A stretch of 64,000 nt of DNA. Source: Actinokineospora terrae (GTDB lineage Bacteria; Actinomycetota; Actinomycetes; Mycobacteriales; Pseudonocardiaceae). The position numbers and the translations under genes were made by a program. The stretch covers positions 376,980 through 440,979 of the forward strand of contig NZ_FOGI01000006.1 of NCBI RefSeq assembly GCF_900111175.1, written 5' to 3'. The notes under the pieces were generated by a model. That model was given only the letters and a program-made list of their open reading frames with translations. It was not told the DNA's origin and did no database searches. This document shows, in pieces, positions 50,737-60,298 of the stretch. The stretch's first letter is position 1. Every line of letters starts with the position of its first letter.

Positions 50737-51446
50737 GCCGCCGCCCTCGCCAACCGCAGGAACGCCTGCTCCAGGTCCTGCTCGCCGGTCTTGGCGCGCA
50801 GCCCGTCCGGGGTGTCGTCGGCGAGCACGTGGCCCTCGCGCATGAACAGCAACCGATCGCAGCGGGCCGCCTCGTCCATGACGTGGCTGGACACCACGAG
50901 CGCGGTCCCGGCGGCGGCGAGGCGGTGGAACAGGGCCCACAGGTCCTCGCGCAGCACCGGGTCGAGGCCGACGGTCGGCTCGTCGAGCACCAGCAGTTCG
51001 GGTTCGCCCAGCAGCGCGACGGCCAGGCTCGCGCGGCCGCGCTGGCCACCGGAGAGACTGCCGACGAGCTGCGCCGCGCGGTCGGCCAGGTCGACCTCGG
51101 CCAGGACCCGGTCGACGTCGTGCGCGGGGGCGCCGAGCACGGCGGCGAAGTAGCGGAGGCACTCGGCGACGGTCAGGTCCGCGTAGACGGCCGGGTTCTG
51201 GGTGGCGTAGCCGACGCGGGCGCGCAGGTCCGGGTGACCCGCGGGCCTGCCCAACACCTCGACGGTGCCCTCGGCGACGTTCTGCACGCCCACGACCGCG
51301 CGCATCAGGGTGGTCTTCCCGCAGCCGCTCGGCCCGAGCAGGCCGGTGACCGAGCCGCGCGGGATCGCGAACCCGACCCCTCGCAGCACGTCACGACCAC
51401 CGCGGACCACCCGCAGCCCGGTCCCGGTGACAGCCGAATTCGTCAT
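50733..51446 (-). CDS. ABC transporter ATP-binding protein
   Basis: 237 residues. Walker A GPSGCGKTTL (38-47), signature LSGGQ (131-135), Walker B LLVLDEP (151-157), and a switch His near VVSSHVMDEAARC. Partner of the ABC-2 permease directly downstream. DrrA-like efflux ATPase pattern. ATG 51446. Confidence 0.95.
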   Translation of the reverse strand: MTNSAVTGTGLRVVRGGRDVLRGVGFAIPRGSVTGLLGPSGCGKTTLMRAVVGVQNVAEGTVEVLGRPAGHPDLRARVGYATQNPAVYADLTVAECLRYFAAVLGAPAHDVDRVLAEVDLADRAAQLVGSLSGGQRGRASLAVALLGEPELLVLDEPTVGLDPVLREDLWALFHRLAAAGTALVVSSHVMDEAARCDRLLFMREGHVLADDTPDGLRAKTGEQDLEQAFLRLARAAA

Positions 51447-51544
51447 GCGTTTAATTCTGCGCCTGATGAGTTTCGCCCGTCAAGGCCTTCACCCGGCGCC
51501 CGCTCCGGCCTAGCGTGATCACCCTCACCCGACCCGGAGGTCCG

Positions 51545-52057
51545 ATGCCCGCCGACTTAGCCGCCCTGACCCAGGAGCTGGACTGGACCTCCCTGCGCGG
51601 CCACCCCGCGCCGGAGCTGTTCCTCACCCGGCTGCGCGCGGGCATCGCCACCTGGGAAGCGGCCATCGCCGACCTCGACGCGGGCGGCGCCGCCGCGGCC
51701 GCGCTCGACGAGGTGACCGGCGCGTTCGACATGGAAGCCGACTTCGCCGACCAGACCCGCGACGCCGTCGAGATGGCCCGCCTCGACGTCGGCACCGCCG
51801 CCCACCGCTTCCTCGTCCTGCTCGTCCCCGTCCGCCGAGACCTCATCCGCGCCAACCACCGCCCCGTCACCCGACTCCGCAAGGCCGTGTCCCTGGAACG
51901 CCGCACCCAAAGCCGCTGGCGCGGCCCCGACGGCCGAGCCGCCGCCATGGTCGACCGCGACCTGGAACTCGAGGAAGTCCGCGTCAGCGCCAAGGCCATG
52001 CTCGAGGAAGCCGCCACCACCGCCGACCACTTCACCCGCTGGCGCATGGGCTCGTAG
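51545..52057 (+). CDS. helical protein of unknown function
   Basis: 170 residues, mainly helical and charged, no signal or membrane helix. Not recognised. Contains LDAGGAAAAALDEVTGAFDMEADFADQTRDAVEMARLDVGTAAHRF and an Arg-rich stretch RRDLIRANHRPVTRLRKAVSLERRTQSRWRG. ATG 51545 preceded by GGAGG at 51537-51541; GTG 51515 in frame is less likely. Codon pattern (strong third-position G/C) supports coding. Confidence 0.6.
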   Translation: MPADLAALTQELDWTSLRGHPAPELFLTRLRAGIATWEAAIADLDAGGAAAAALDEVTGAFDMEADFADQTRDAVEMARLDVGTAAHRFLVLLVPVRRDLIRANHRPVTRLRKAVSLERRTQSRWRGPDGRAAAMVDRDLELEEVRVSAKAMLEEAATTADHFTRWRMGS

Positions 52058-53055
52058 CCGGGTTCGGCCAGGCGCGGTCGGATCGGTGCTACTGACCGGT
52101 CGGCGACGGTTCGCCGAGCCTGCTGGGAGTCGGTTCGCCTGGGCAGGCAGGACCTGTGCAGTGACAACCGGCTCGCCGCGGTGATGCCCCTGAGGCTGCT
52201 TCCTGGTACGCGGTCCGTACTGGTTTACTTGGGCTGACCTTGAGCGCGGCAGTTCGGCGCAGGCGCGGCTCGCCCGACGTGGTGGACAGCGTCGTCACCG
52301 GATGCTTGTCGCCCCCACTCTGCCGCCGCCTGGTCCCGCGCGCCCCGACTCTGCCGCCGCGTGCTCGCCCCCCACTCTGCCGCCGCCTGCGGTCGCCCGC
52401 CTTGAGTTTGCCGCCGCCTGTGGCTGCCGCCCGCACTGCCCGCCTGCCCCGACCCTGTCGCCGCCTGCGCTCGCCTGCCCCCAACCTGCCGCCGCCTGCG
52501 GTCGCCCGCCTTGACTCTGTCGCCGCCTGCGATTGTCGCCCGCACCGCCTGCCGCCCCGACCCTGCCGCCCCGTGCGGCTGCCCGCCTCGACTCTGTCGC
52601 CCCTGCTGCTTCCCATCCCGACTCTGCCGCCGCCGCCTGCGGCGGCCGCCCGCCGCCGCCTGCGGCGGCCGCCCGCCGCCGCCTGCGGCGGCCGCCCGCA
52701 GCTGCCCGCCCGCCTCGCTGCCGTCGACCATGATCAACTCCGCGGGCCGGGGCCCTCCCTCCCGGGGCCCGGGGGCCCATCTCTGAACCTATCGAGGTCG
52801 GCGGGTTGTCAATAGGGGGTGCCGGTGGGGTGTGGATGGTTCGGGGGGTTGTGGATAGAGGGGTGTTCCGGGATCTGCGTGCGGGGCATCCAGGATGGGT
52901 GCCGCGGCGGCGTCTGGGGTGGATGGCGGGTCGACCTTGGGGGTGATCGCGCTGCGGTAGCCGCGTGGGCGGTGGCCGGGATGTGCGCGCGGGTCTCGGG
53001 GGGTCCGGTCGTCGGTGGTCGTCGCGGCGGTGGGGGTGCGAAGTAGGCTCGGGGC
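52058..53055. other. 1-kb spacer containing a minisatellite, before hisF
   Basis: I see no gene. 52058-52260 is unremarkable. 52290-52700 is a degenerate tandem array plus a perfect 3 x 23-bp block. 52749-52785 is a G/C palindromic stretch (GGGGCCC-N8-GGGGCCC), a possible terminator. 52831-52858 has TGTGGATGG and TGTGGATAG, DnaA-box-like on the minus strand. The plus strand is extremely C-rich in the array, with long spurious open frames in all readings. Confidence 0.65.
52290..52700. repeat. degenerate GC minisatellite with a 3 x 23-bp perfect core
   Basis: Units of about 30 bases built on CTCTGCCGCCGCCTG and CGGTCGCCCGCCTTGA recur many times with substitutions. At 52631-52653, 52654-52676 and 52677-52699 a 23-bp unit repeats three times without error; each contains the hairpin GCCGCC-TGC-GGCGGC. 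The minus strand carries repeated GGCGGCGGCAG runs with G-quadruplex potential. Confidence 0.85.
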
Positions 53056-53829
53056 ATGCCAGTAGCGGTCCGTGTGATCCCCTGCCTCGACGTCGATGCC
53101 GGGCGGGTGGTGAAGGGGGTCAACTTCACCGACCTCGTCGACGCCGGTGACCCGGTCGAGCTCGCGGCGGCCTACGACGCCGAGGGGGCCGACGAGCTGA
53201 CCTTCCTCGACGTCACCGCGTCCTCTTCGGACCGGGAGACGACGCTGGACGTGGTGCGCCGCACCGCCGAGCAGGTGTTCATCCCGCTGACCGTCGGCGG
53301 CGGCGTGCGCACGGTCGACGACATCGACCGGCTGCTGCGCGCGGGCGCGGACAAGGTCGGCATCAACACCGCCGCCATCGCCCGCCCCGAGTTTCTCCGC
53401 GAGGCCTCCCACCGCTACGGCGCCCAGTGCGTCGTGCTGTCGGTCGACGCCCGCCGGGTGCCCGAGGGGTCGGCGCCGACCCCGTCCGGGTTCGAGGTCA
53501 CCACGCACGGCGGCAGGCGCGGCACCGGCATCGACGCCGTGGAGTGGGCCGCGCGGGGCCAGGAACTGGGCGTCGGCGAGATCCTGCTCAACTCCATGGA
53601 CGCCGACGGCACCAAGGCCGGGTTCGACCTGGAGCTGATCCGGCTGGTGCGCGCGCGGGTCGACGTGCCGCTGATCGCCAGCGGGGGAGCGGGCGACCTG
53701 GCGCACTTCCCGCCCGCGGTCGCCGAGGGCGCCGACGCGGTGCTCGCCGCCAGCGTGTTCCACTTCGGACAGTTGCGGATCGGCGAGGTGAAGGACGCGC
53801 TGCGCGGCGCCGGGGTCGAGGTCAGGTGA
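53056..53829 (+). CDS. hisF: imidazole glycerol phosphate synthase, cyclase subunit
   Basis: (beta/alpha)8 barrel of 257 residues forming IGP and AICAR from PRFAR with ammonia from HisH. VRVIPCLDVDAGRVVKG (Asp12), ADELTFLDVTASS, PLTVGGGVRTVDD and IASGGAGDLAHF are diagnostic. ATG start. Overlaps the following membrane protein gene by 4 bases. Confidence 0.97.
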   Translation: MPVAVRVIPCLDVDAGRVVKGVNFTDLVDAGDPVELAAAYDAEGADELTFLDVTASSSDRETTLDVVRRTAEQVFIPLTVGGGVRTVDDIDRLLRAGADKVGINTAAIARPEFLREASHRYGAQCVVLSVDARRVPEGSAPTPSGFEVTTHGGRRGTGIDAVEWAARGQELGVGEILLNSMDADGTKAGFDLELIRLVRARVDVPLIASGGAGDLAHFPPAVAEGADAVLAASVFHFGQLRIGEVKDALRGAGVEVR

Positions 53830-54170
53830 GGCCGCTGGAGATCAGGGTCGCCTGCCTGCTGCTGGTCGGGTCGGCGGTCGCGTTCGTCGTGCTCGGCCTG
53901 GTGCGCGGCGACTCGGCCGCGCTGCGGTTCCCGGTGATCGTCGGCGCGCTCGGCGTGCTGGCCGGGGTGAGCGTGTTCCTGGGCAAGTTCGCGGGCGCGG
54001 TGCTCGCCTTCGCCGTCCTGGCCGCGGTGGCGCACGCCTTGATCGCGCTGGACCCGGCGCAGGTGTGGCTGCGCGTCGGCTCGGGGTTGTTTGCCGCGGC
54101 GCACGTGTACGCCGGGGTTTTGGTGCTGACCCGCCCGGCGCGGGAGTTCATGGGGAAGGTGACTCGGTGA
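53826..54170 (+). CDS. four-helix membrane protein between hisF and hisI
   Basis: 114 residues with four hydrophobic segments (about 5-25, 34-52, 58-78, 85-105). GTG 53826 overlaps the hisF stop and its TGA overlaps the hisI GTG, so translation is coupled on both sides. Family and function unknown. Its tight packing between two his genes argues for a real gene expressed with histidine synthesis. Confidence 0.75.
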   Translation: MRPLEIRVACLLLVGSAVAFVVLGLVRGDSAALRFPVIVGALGVLAGVSVFLGKFAGAVLAFAVLAAVAHALIALDPAQVWLRVGSGLFAAAHVYAGVLVLTRPAREFMGKVTR

Positions 54171-54520
54171 CCGGTCTCGACCCGGCGATCGCGGCGCGGC
54201 TCAAGCGCAACGCCGACGGCCTGGTGTGCGCGGTGGCGCAACAGCGCGGCACCGGCGAGGTGCTGATGGTGGCCTGGATGGACGACGAGGCGCTGCACCT
54301 GACCCTCACCACCCGCCGGGCCACCTACTTCTCCCGCAGCCGCGGCGAACTCTGGGTCAAGGGCGCCACCTCCGGCCACACCCAGACCGTCCACGACGTC
54401 CGCATCGACTGCGACGGCGACACCATCCTGCTCACCGTCGACCAGACCGGCGGCGCCTGCCACACGGGGGACCGCACCTGCTTCGACGCCGGACCGCTGC
54501 TCAGTCCAGCGGCCCCGTGA
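54167..54520 (+). CDS. hisI: phosphoribosyl-AMP cyclohydrolase
   Basis: Zinc enzyme of 117 residues, monofunctional (no HisE domain). Conserved VLMVAWMDDEAL, TYFSRSRGELWVKGATSGHTQ, DCDGDTILLTVDQTGGACHTGDRTCF with zinc-binding Cys. GTG overlaps the upstream stop. Its 3' end overlaps the convergent TetR gene by 20 bases. hisG and hisE are outside the window. Confidence 0.95.
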   Translation: MTGLDPAIAARLKRNADGLVCAVAQQRGTGEVLMVAWMDDEALHLTLTTRRATYFSRSRGELWVKGATSGHTQTVHDVRIDCDGDTILLTVDQTGGACHTGDRTCFDAGPLLSPAAP

Positions 54521-55124
54521 GGTAGCGCTGCAGGGTCGGCCCGACCGCCTTGACCACGGTCTCCACATCGCTGGCCGCGATCGGGTCGAACCTCGCCACG
54601 TACCGCACCACCCCGAGCCCGATCATCTGCGACGCGACCAGGTTCGACCGGATCTCGCCGTGGTCGGCCGCGACGCCCGCCAGCTGGCCGAACACGTTGT
54701 TGTGGAAGAACTCCCGCAACGCCTTCGCGACCTTCTCGTGCGAGGCGACACTGCGGATCATGGCCGCGAAGATCCCGCCGTCGTGCGCGTCCCAGATGGT
54801 GAGGAACGTCCGCACGATCCGCTCACCGAGGGTCGCCGGATCGCCGCCGCCCAGGACCTGGGTGAGCTGCTCGCGCGGGTTGAACGGCAACTGCAGCACC
54901 GCCTCGGCGAACAGCGCCTCCTTCCCCCCGAACCAGTGGTTCACCATGGCGGCGTCCACCCCCGCCTTGCGCGCGATAGCCCGCACAGTCGCCCCGTCGT
55001 ACCCCTGCTCGGTGAACACCTCCCTCGCCGCCGTCAGCAGGGCAGCCCTGGTATCGGTCCCACCAGGCCGCCTGCCGCGCCTGCGCTCGCCGTTGGAGCT
55101 CGTCACCCGACCATCATGGACCAT
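54501..55124 (-). CDS. TetR-family transcriptional regulator
   Basis: About 207 residues. N-terminal HTH: TRAALLTAAREVFTEQGYDGATVRAIARKAGVDAAMVNHWFGGKEALF; C-terminal ligand-binding domain of the TetR_C_17-like type (FHNNVFGQLAGVAADHGEIRSNLVASQMIGLGVVRYV). ATG 55124 or GTG 55106. Divergent from trpE with a perfect 14-bp palindrome between them. Target may be itself, trpE, or both. Confidence 0.9.
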   Translation of the reverse strand: MVHDGRVTSSNGERRRGRRPGGTDTRAALLTAAREVFTEQGYDGATVRAIARKAGVDAAMVNHWFGGKEALFAEAVLQLPFNPREQLTQVLGGGDPATLGERIVRTFLTIWDAHDGGIFAAMIRSVASHEKVAKALREFFHNNVFGQLAGVAADHGEIRSNLVASQMIGLGVVRYVARFDPIAASDVETVVKAVGPTLQRYLTGPLD

Positions 55125-55137
55125 CCCCCGGAATGGC

Positions 55138-55151
55138 TCAACACGTGTTGA
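55138..55151. promoter_or_regulatory. perfect palindrome, probable TetR operator
   Basis: TCAACACGTGTTGA is fully self-complementary. It lies 14 bases upstream of the TetR ATG and 48 bases upstream of the trpE ATG, followed by AAATATAGG, which may belong to the trpE promoter. Confidence 0.65.
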
Positions 55152-55199
55152 AATATAGGCCGTCGGAAACCCGTGGCGCGTGCACGGCAGAATGACGCC

Positions 55200-56759
55200 A
55201 TGGTGAGTGCGATCGGTGTGGCCGCCCGGACCGCTGTTGGTGTGGGTGGGATGGGTGGGGTGAGTCCCAGTCGGGAGGAGTTCCACGCGCTGGCGGCTGA
55301 TCGGCGGGTCGTGCCGGTGGTGCGGCGGGTGTTGGCCGACGCGGAGACGCCGGTGGGGGTGTACCGGAAGTTGGCTGGGGACCGGCCGGGGACGTTCCTG
55401 CTGGAGTCCGCGGAGAACGGGCGGTCGTGGTCGCGGTGGTCGTTCATCGGGGTGAGCAGTCCGGCGGCGCTGACCGCGACCGGTGGCGAGGCGCACTGGA
55501 CCGGGACGCCGCCGATCGGGTTGCCGCAGGGGGGTGACCCGCTCGACGCGCTGCGCGAGACCGTCCGGTTGCTGCACTCGGACCCGCTGCCCGGCCTGCC
55601 CCCGCTGACCGGCGGCATGGTCGGCTTCATCGGCTACGACGCCGTGCGCAGGCTGGAGCGGCTGCCCGAGCTCGCCGAGGACGACCTGGAGCTGCCGGAG
55701 CTGGTGATGCTCCTGTCCACCGACCTCGCCGCGCTCGACCACCACGAGGGCACCATCACCCTCATCGCCAACGCCGTGAACTGGGACGACTCCCCGGAGC
55801 GGGTCGACGCGGCCTACGACGACGCCGTCGCCAGGCTCGACGCGATGGTGCTCGGCCTGCAGACCACCGCGCCGCCCACCGTGGCGACCTTCGACCAGCC
55901 CGCCCCCAGCTACACCCGCAGGCGCGAGCCCGAGGAGTTCCAGGCCGCCGTGCTCGCCGCCAAGGAGGCCATCCGCGCGGGCGAGGCGTTCCAGGTGGTG
56001 CTCTCGCAGCGGTTCGAGGTGCGCACCGAGGCCGACCCGCTCGACATCTACCGGGTGCTGCGGACCACCAACCCCAGCCCGTACATGTACCTGCTGCGGC
56101 TCGACGGCTTCAGCATCGTCGGCTCCAGCCCCGAGGCGCTGGTCACCGTGCGCGACGGCCGGGCGACCACGCACCCCATCGCGGGCACCCGGTGGCGCGG
56201 GGTGGACGCCGAGGAGGACAAGATCCTGGAGAAGGACCTGCTGGCCGACGAGAAGGAACGCGCCGAGCACGTCATGCTGGTCGACCTGGGCCGCAACGAC
56301 CTGGGGCGGGTCTGCAAGCCGGGCAGCGTGCAGGTCGTCGACTTCTTCCGGGTGGAGCGCTACAGCCACGTCATGCACATCGTCTCGACCGTCACCGGGG
56401 AACTGGCCGAGGGCAAGACCGCGTTCGACGCCGTCGCCGCCTGCTTCCCCGCGGGCACCCTCTCCGGCGCGCCCAAGCCCAGGGCGATGGAGCTGATCGA
56501 GGAGCTCGAACCCACCCGCCGCGGCCTCTACGGCGGTGTCGTCGGCTACCTGGACTTCGCGGGCGACGCCGACACCGCGATCGCCATCCGCACCGCCCTG
56601 GTCCGCGACGGGGTGGCGTACGTGCAGGCGGGGGCCGGTGTGGTCGCCGACTCGAACCCGGCGGCCGAGGACACCGAGTGCGTCAACAAGGCGGGCGCCG
56701 TGCTCGCCGCGATCGCCACCGCCGAGACCATGCGCCCGGCGACCGAGGCCCGTGGCTGA
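55200..56759 (+). CDS. trpE: anthranilate synthase component I
   Basis: Chorismate-utilising enzyme of 519 residues making anthranilate. FLLESAENGRSWSRWSFIG and SP near the N-terminus form the tryptophan feedback site (LLES motif); the catalytic part has IAGTRWRG, VMLVDLGRNDLGRV, HIVSTVTGEL, FPAGTLSGAPKPRAMELI and the C-terminal GGVVGYLDF. ATG 55200; the conserved part begins near 55251. trpG and trpD are not adjacent, as in mycobacteria. Confidence 0.96.
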   Translation: MVSAIGVAARTAVGVGGMGGVSPSREEFHALAADRRVVPVVRRVLADAETPVGVYRKLAGDRPGTFLLESAENGRSWSRWSFIGVSSPAALTATGGEAHWTGTPPIGLPQGGDPLDALRETVRLLHSDPLPGLPPLTGGMVGFIGYDAVRRLERLPELAEDDLELPELVMLLSTDLAALDHHEGTITLIANAVNWDDSPERVDAAYDDAVARLDAMVLGLQTTAPPTVATFDQPAPSYTRRREPEEFQAAVLAAKEAIRAGEAFQVVLSQRFEVRTEADPLDIYRVLRTTNPSPYMYLLRLDGFSIVGSSPEALVTVRDGRATTHPIAGTRWRGVDAEEDKILEKDLLADEKERAEHVMLVDLGRNDLGRVCKPGSVQVVDFFRVERYSHVMHIVSTVTGELAEGKTAFDAVAACFPAGTLSGAPKPRAMELIEELEPTRRGLYGGVVGYLDFAGDADTAIAIRTALVRDGVAYVQAGAGVVADSNPAAEDTECVNKAGAVLAAIATAETMRPATEARG

Positions 56760-57267
56760 GCCCGCGCCGACCCCGGCCCGACGTCCACTGTGGATCGTGG
56801 CGGGCCTGCTGCCGCTCGCCGCGGCCGCGCTGTGGGGTGCCGCCGCGCTGACCTGGGAGCACTCGGCGCGCGGCAGACCGGGCACCGACCTCACGGTCAC
56901 CGTCGACATCACCGGCGGCGAGGTCGCGCCCGCGTTGGTCCCGTTGGCGGTACTGGCGGTCGCGGCGGTGGCGGGCACCCTCGCCCTCGGCGGGGTCTGG
57001 CGGCGGCTACTGGGCGTGGTCGTGGCCCTGCTCGGCCTGGTGCCGGTGTTCGAGGGTGTGGTCGACGGCACCGAGTTCGCAGGCCGGGCGCTCGCGGTCG
57101 CTGGCGGCGCGCTGATGCTCGCCGCGGGCGTCGTCCTGGTGCTCAGGGGCCACCGCGCACCCCGGCTGGGCGGCAGGTACCGCAGCCCAGGAGCGGTGAA
57201 AGAGGCCGCGCGGGATGAAGAAGACCTGTGGCGGGCGTTGTCCGAGGGGGAGGACCCCACGCGTTGA
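56752..57267 (+). CDS. Trp-operon-associated membrane protein (Trp_oprn_chp)
   Basis: 171 residues, four hydrophobic segments with a loop LTWEHSARGRPGTDLTVTVDITGGEVAPALVPLAVLAVAAVAG characteristic of the TIGR02234/PF09534 family, always found between trpE and trpC in actinobacteria (Rv1610). Function unknown. GTG 56752 overlaps the end of trpE by 8 bases. Confidence 0.88.
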   Translation: MAEPAPTPARRPLWIVAGLLPLAAAALWGAAALTWEHSARGRPGTDLTVTVDITGGEVAPALVPLAVLAVAAVAGTLALGGVWRRLLGVVVALLGLVPVFEGVVDGTEFAGRALAVAGGALMLAAGVVLVLRGHRAPRLGGRYRSPGAVKEAARDEEDLWRALSEGEDPTR

Positions 57268-57338
57268 AGCGAGGACCCGGTTCCGAGGAGGGGGACGGGC
57301 CGGAGTTAGCATCAATTCGGCGGGAAGGGGCAGTGGTT

Positions 57339-57383
57339 GTGAGGGACTACACCAGTCAGACATCGGTCCGGGGTGCGAAGTGA
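57339..57383 (+). CDS. possible 14-codon leader peptide coupled to trpC
   Basis: GTG 57339 follows a purine-rich GGGAAGGGG by about 8 bases and encodes MRDYTSQTSVRGAK. Its TGA (57381-57383) overlaps the trpC GTG (57380-57382) in the usual GTGA coupling form. There is no Trp codon, so it is not a classical attenuator leader. An in-frame GTG two codons earlier (57333) exists. Confidence 0.35.
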   Translation: MRDYTSQTSVRGAK

Positions 57384-58185
57384 GCATTCTGGACTCGATC
57401 ATCGACGGTGTCCGGGAAGACCTCGCCGAGCGCGAGGGGGCCGTTCCCTTCGACACCATCAAGGAACTGGCGGCACGCGCCGCGGCACCGCGCGACGCGC
57501 TGACCGCGCTGCGCGGCAACGACGTGGGCGTCATCGCCGAGGTCAAGCGGCGCAGCCCGTCCAAGGGCGACCTGGCCACCATCGCCGACCCGGCCGCGCT
57601 GGCCGTGGACTACGCGGCGGCCGGGGCGCGGGTCATCAGCGTGCTCACCGAGGGGCGGCGCTTCGGCGGGTCGCTGGCCGACTTCGACGCGGTCCGCGCC
57701 AAGGTCGACATCCCGTTGTTGCGCAAGGACTTCATCGTCAGCCCCTACCAGGTGCACGAGGCCCGCGCGCACGGCGCCGACCTGGTGCTGCTGATCGTGG
57801 CCGCGCTGGAGCAGAACGCGCTGGCCTCGCTGCTCGACCGGGTCGAGTCGCTGGGCATGACCGCGCTGGTCGAGGTGCACACCGCGGAGGAGGCCGACCG
57901 CGCCCTGGAGGCGGGCGCGCGGGTCATCGGCATCAACGCGCGCAACCTGCACACCCTGGAGGTCGACCGGGACGTCTTCGGCAGGCTGGCCCCCGGGCTG
58001 CCGATGGAGACGATCAAGATCGCCGAGTCCGGGGTGCGCGGCCCGAGCGACCTGATGACCTACGCGGGCGCCGGTGCCGACGCGGTGCTGGTCGGCGAGG
58101 GCCTGGTCGCCACCGACGACCCCAAGGCGGCCCTGGTCCAACTGGTCACCGCAGGCTCGCACCCGGCCTGCCCGAGGCCCGGCCG

Positions 58186-58189
<4 letters not shown>
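57380..58189 (+). CDS. trpC: indole-3-glycerol phosphate synthase
   Basis: (beta/alpha)8 barrel of 269 residues. ILDSIIDGVREDLAEREG, VIAEVKRRSPSKG (catalytic Lys), LRKDFIVSPYQVHEARAHGADLVLLI, GINARNLHTLEVD and IAESGVRGPSDL are all typical. Monofunctional, no TrpF domain. GTG 57380; no strong ribosome binding site of its own, so it may rely on coupling. ATGA overlap with trpB. Confidence 0.96.
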
Positions 58190-59420
<1,231 letters not shown>

Positions 59421-59421
<1 letters not shown>

Positions 59422-60215
59422 TGGGCGCGTTGGACCCGGTGTTCGAGCGGACCCGCGGCGAGGGCCGGGGCGCGCTCATCGGCTACCTGCCCGCCGGGTT
59501 CCCCACCGTGGACGGGTCCGTCGACCTGCTCAAGGGCATGGTCGACGCGGGCTGCGACCTGGTCGAGGTCGGCGTCCCGTACTCCGACCCGGTGATGGAC
59601 GGCCCGGTCATCCAGGCCGCCGCCGAGACCGCGCTCAAGGCCGGGTTCCGGCTGCGGGACCTGTTCACCGTCGTCGAGGCGGTGTCGGCGGCCGGGGGCA
59701 GGGCCGTGGTGATGACGTACTGGAACCCGGTGTTCCGCTACGGCGTCGACGCGTTCTCCCGCGACCTCGCCGCCGCCGGTGGCCTGGGCATCATCACCCC
59801 GGACCTCATCCCGGACGAGGCCGACGACTGGCTCGCCGCCTCCGCCGCGCACGGCCTGGACCGGATCTTCCTGGTCGCCCCGTCCTCGTCGGAGGAGCGC
59901 ATCGCCAGCACCGTGGCGGCGTCCTCGGGCTTCGTGTACGCCACCGCGGTCATGGGCGTCACCGGCGCCCGCGACCAGGTCGGCGTGTCGGCGTCCGGGC
60001 TGGTGGAGCGCACCAGGGCTCACACGTCCCTGCCGATCGGCGTCGGCCTCGGCGTGCGCTCGGGTGCCCAGGCGGCCGAGGTGGCGTCGTTCGCCGACGC
60101 GGTCATCGTGGGCTCCGCCTTCGTCAGCCGCGCCCAGGAGGGCGTCTCCGGGGTCCGCGCGCTGGTCACCGAACTGGCCGACGGCGTCCGCACCGCCCCG
60201 ACGCCGATCGGGTGA
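59421..60215 (+). CDS. trpA: tryptophan synthase alpha chain
   Basis: (beta/alpha)8 barrel of 264 residues cleaving indole-3-glycerol phosphate. Catalytic Glu49 (LVEVGVPYSDP) and Asp60 (VMDGPVIQ) are in place; YWNPVFRYG, GLGIITPDLIPDEA and GVGLGVRSGAQA follow. Last trp gene of the operon; a hairpin follows. Confidence 0.97.
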
Positions 60216-60238
60216 ACACAGCGCCCGGGTCTTCCCGA

Positions 60239-60258
60239 TGGTGCCGGTAGGGGCACCA
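60239..60258 (+). terminator. hairpin between trpA and lgt
   Basis: TGGTGCC (60239-60245), 6-base loop, GGCACCA (60252-60258). Short but perfect; 24 bases after the trpA stop and 41 before lgt. Confidence 0.4.
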
Positions 60259-60298
60259 CTTCACGGCCAGGCCACCCGGTCCCGTTACCGTAGCCCCC

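Noticed and set aside
52240..52815. Pro/Arg/Ala-rich open frames across the 52.3-kb array
   Set aside because: Frames are open on both strands in several phases because the repeat has no stop codons; no start with a ribosome binding site and no recognisable domain.
57268..57380. Classical trpL attenuator before trpC
   Set aside because: The only leader frame has no Trp codon and no alternative hairpins with a T-run are seen.
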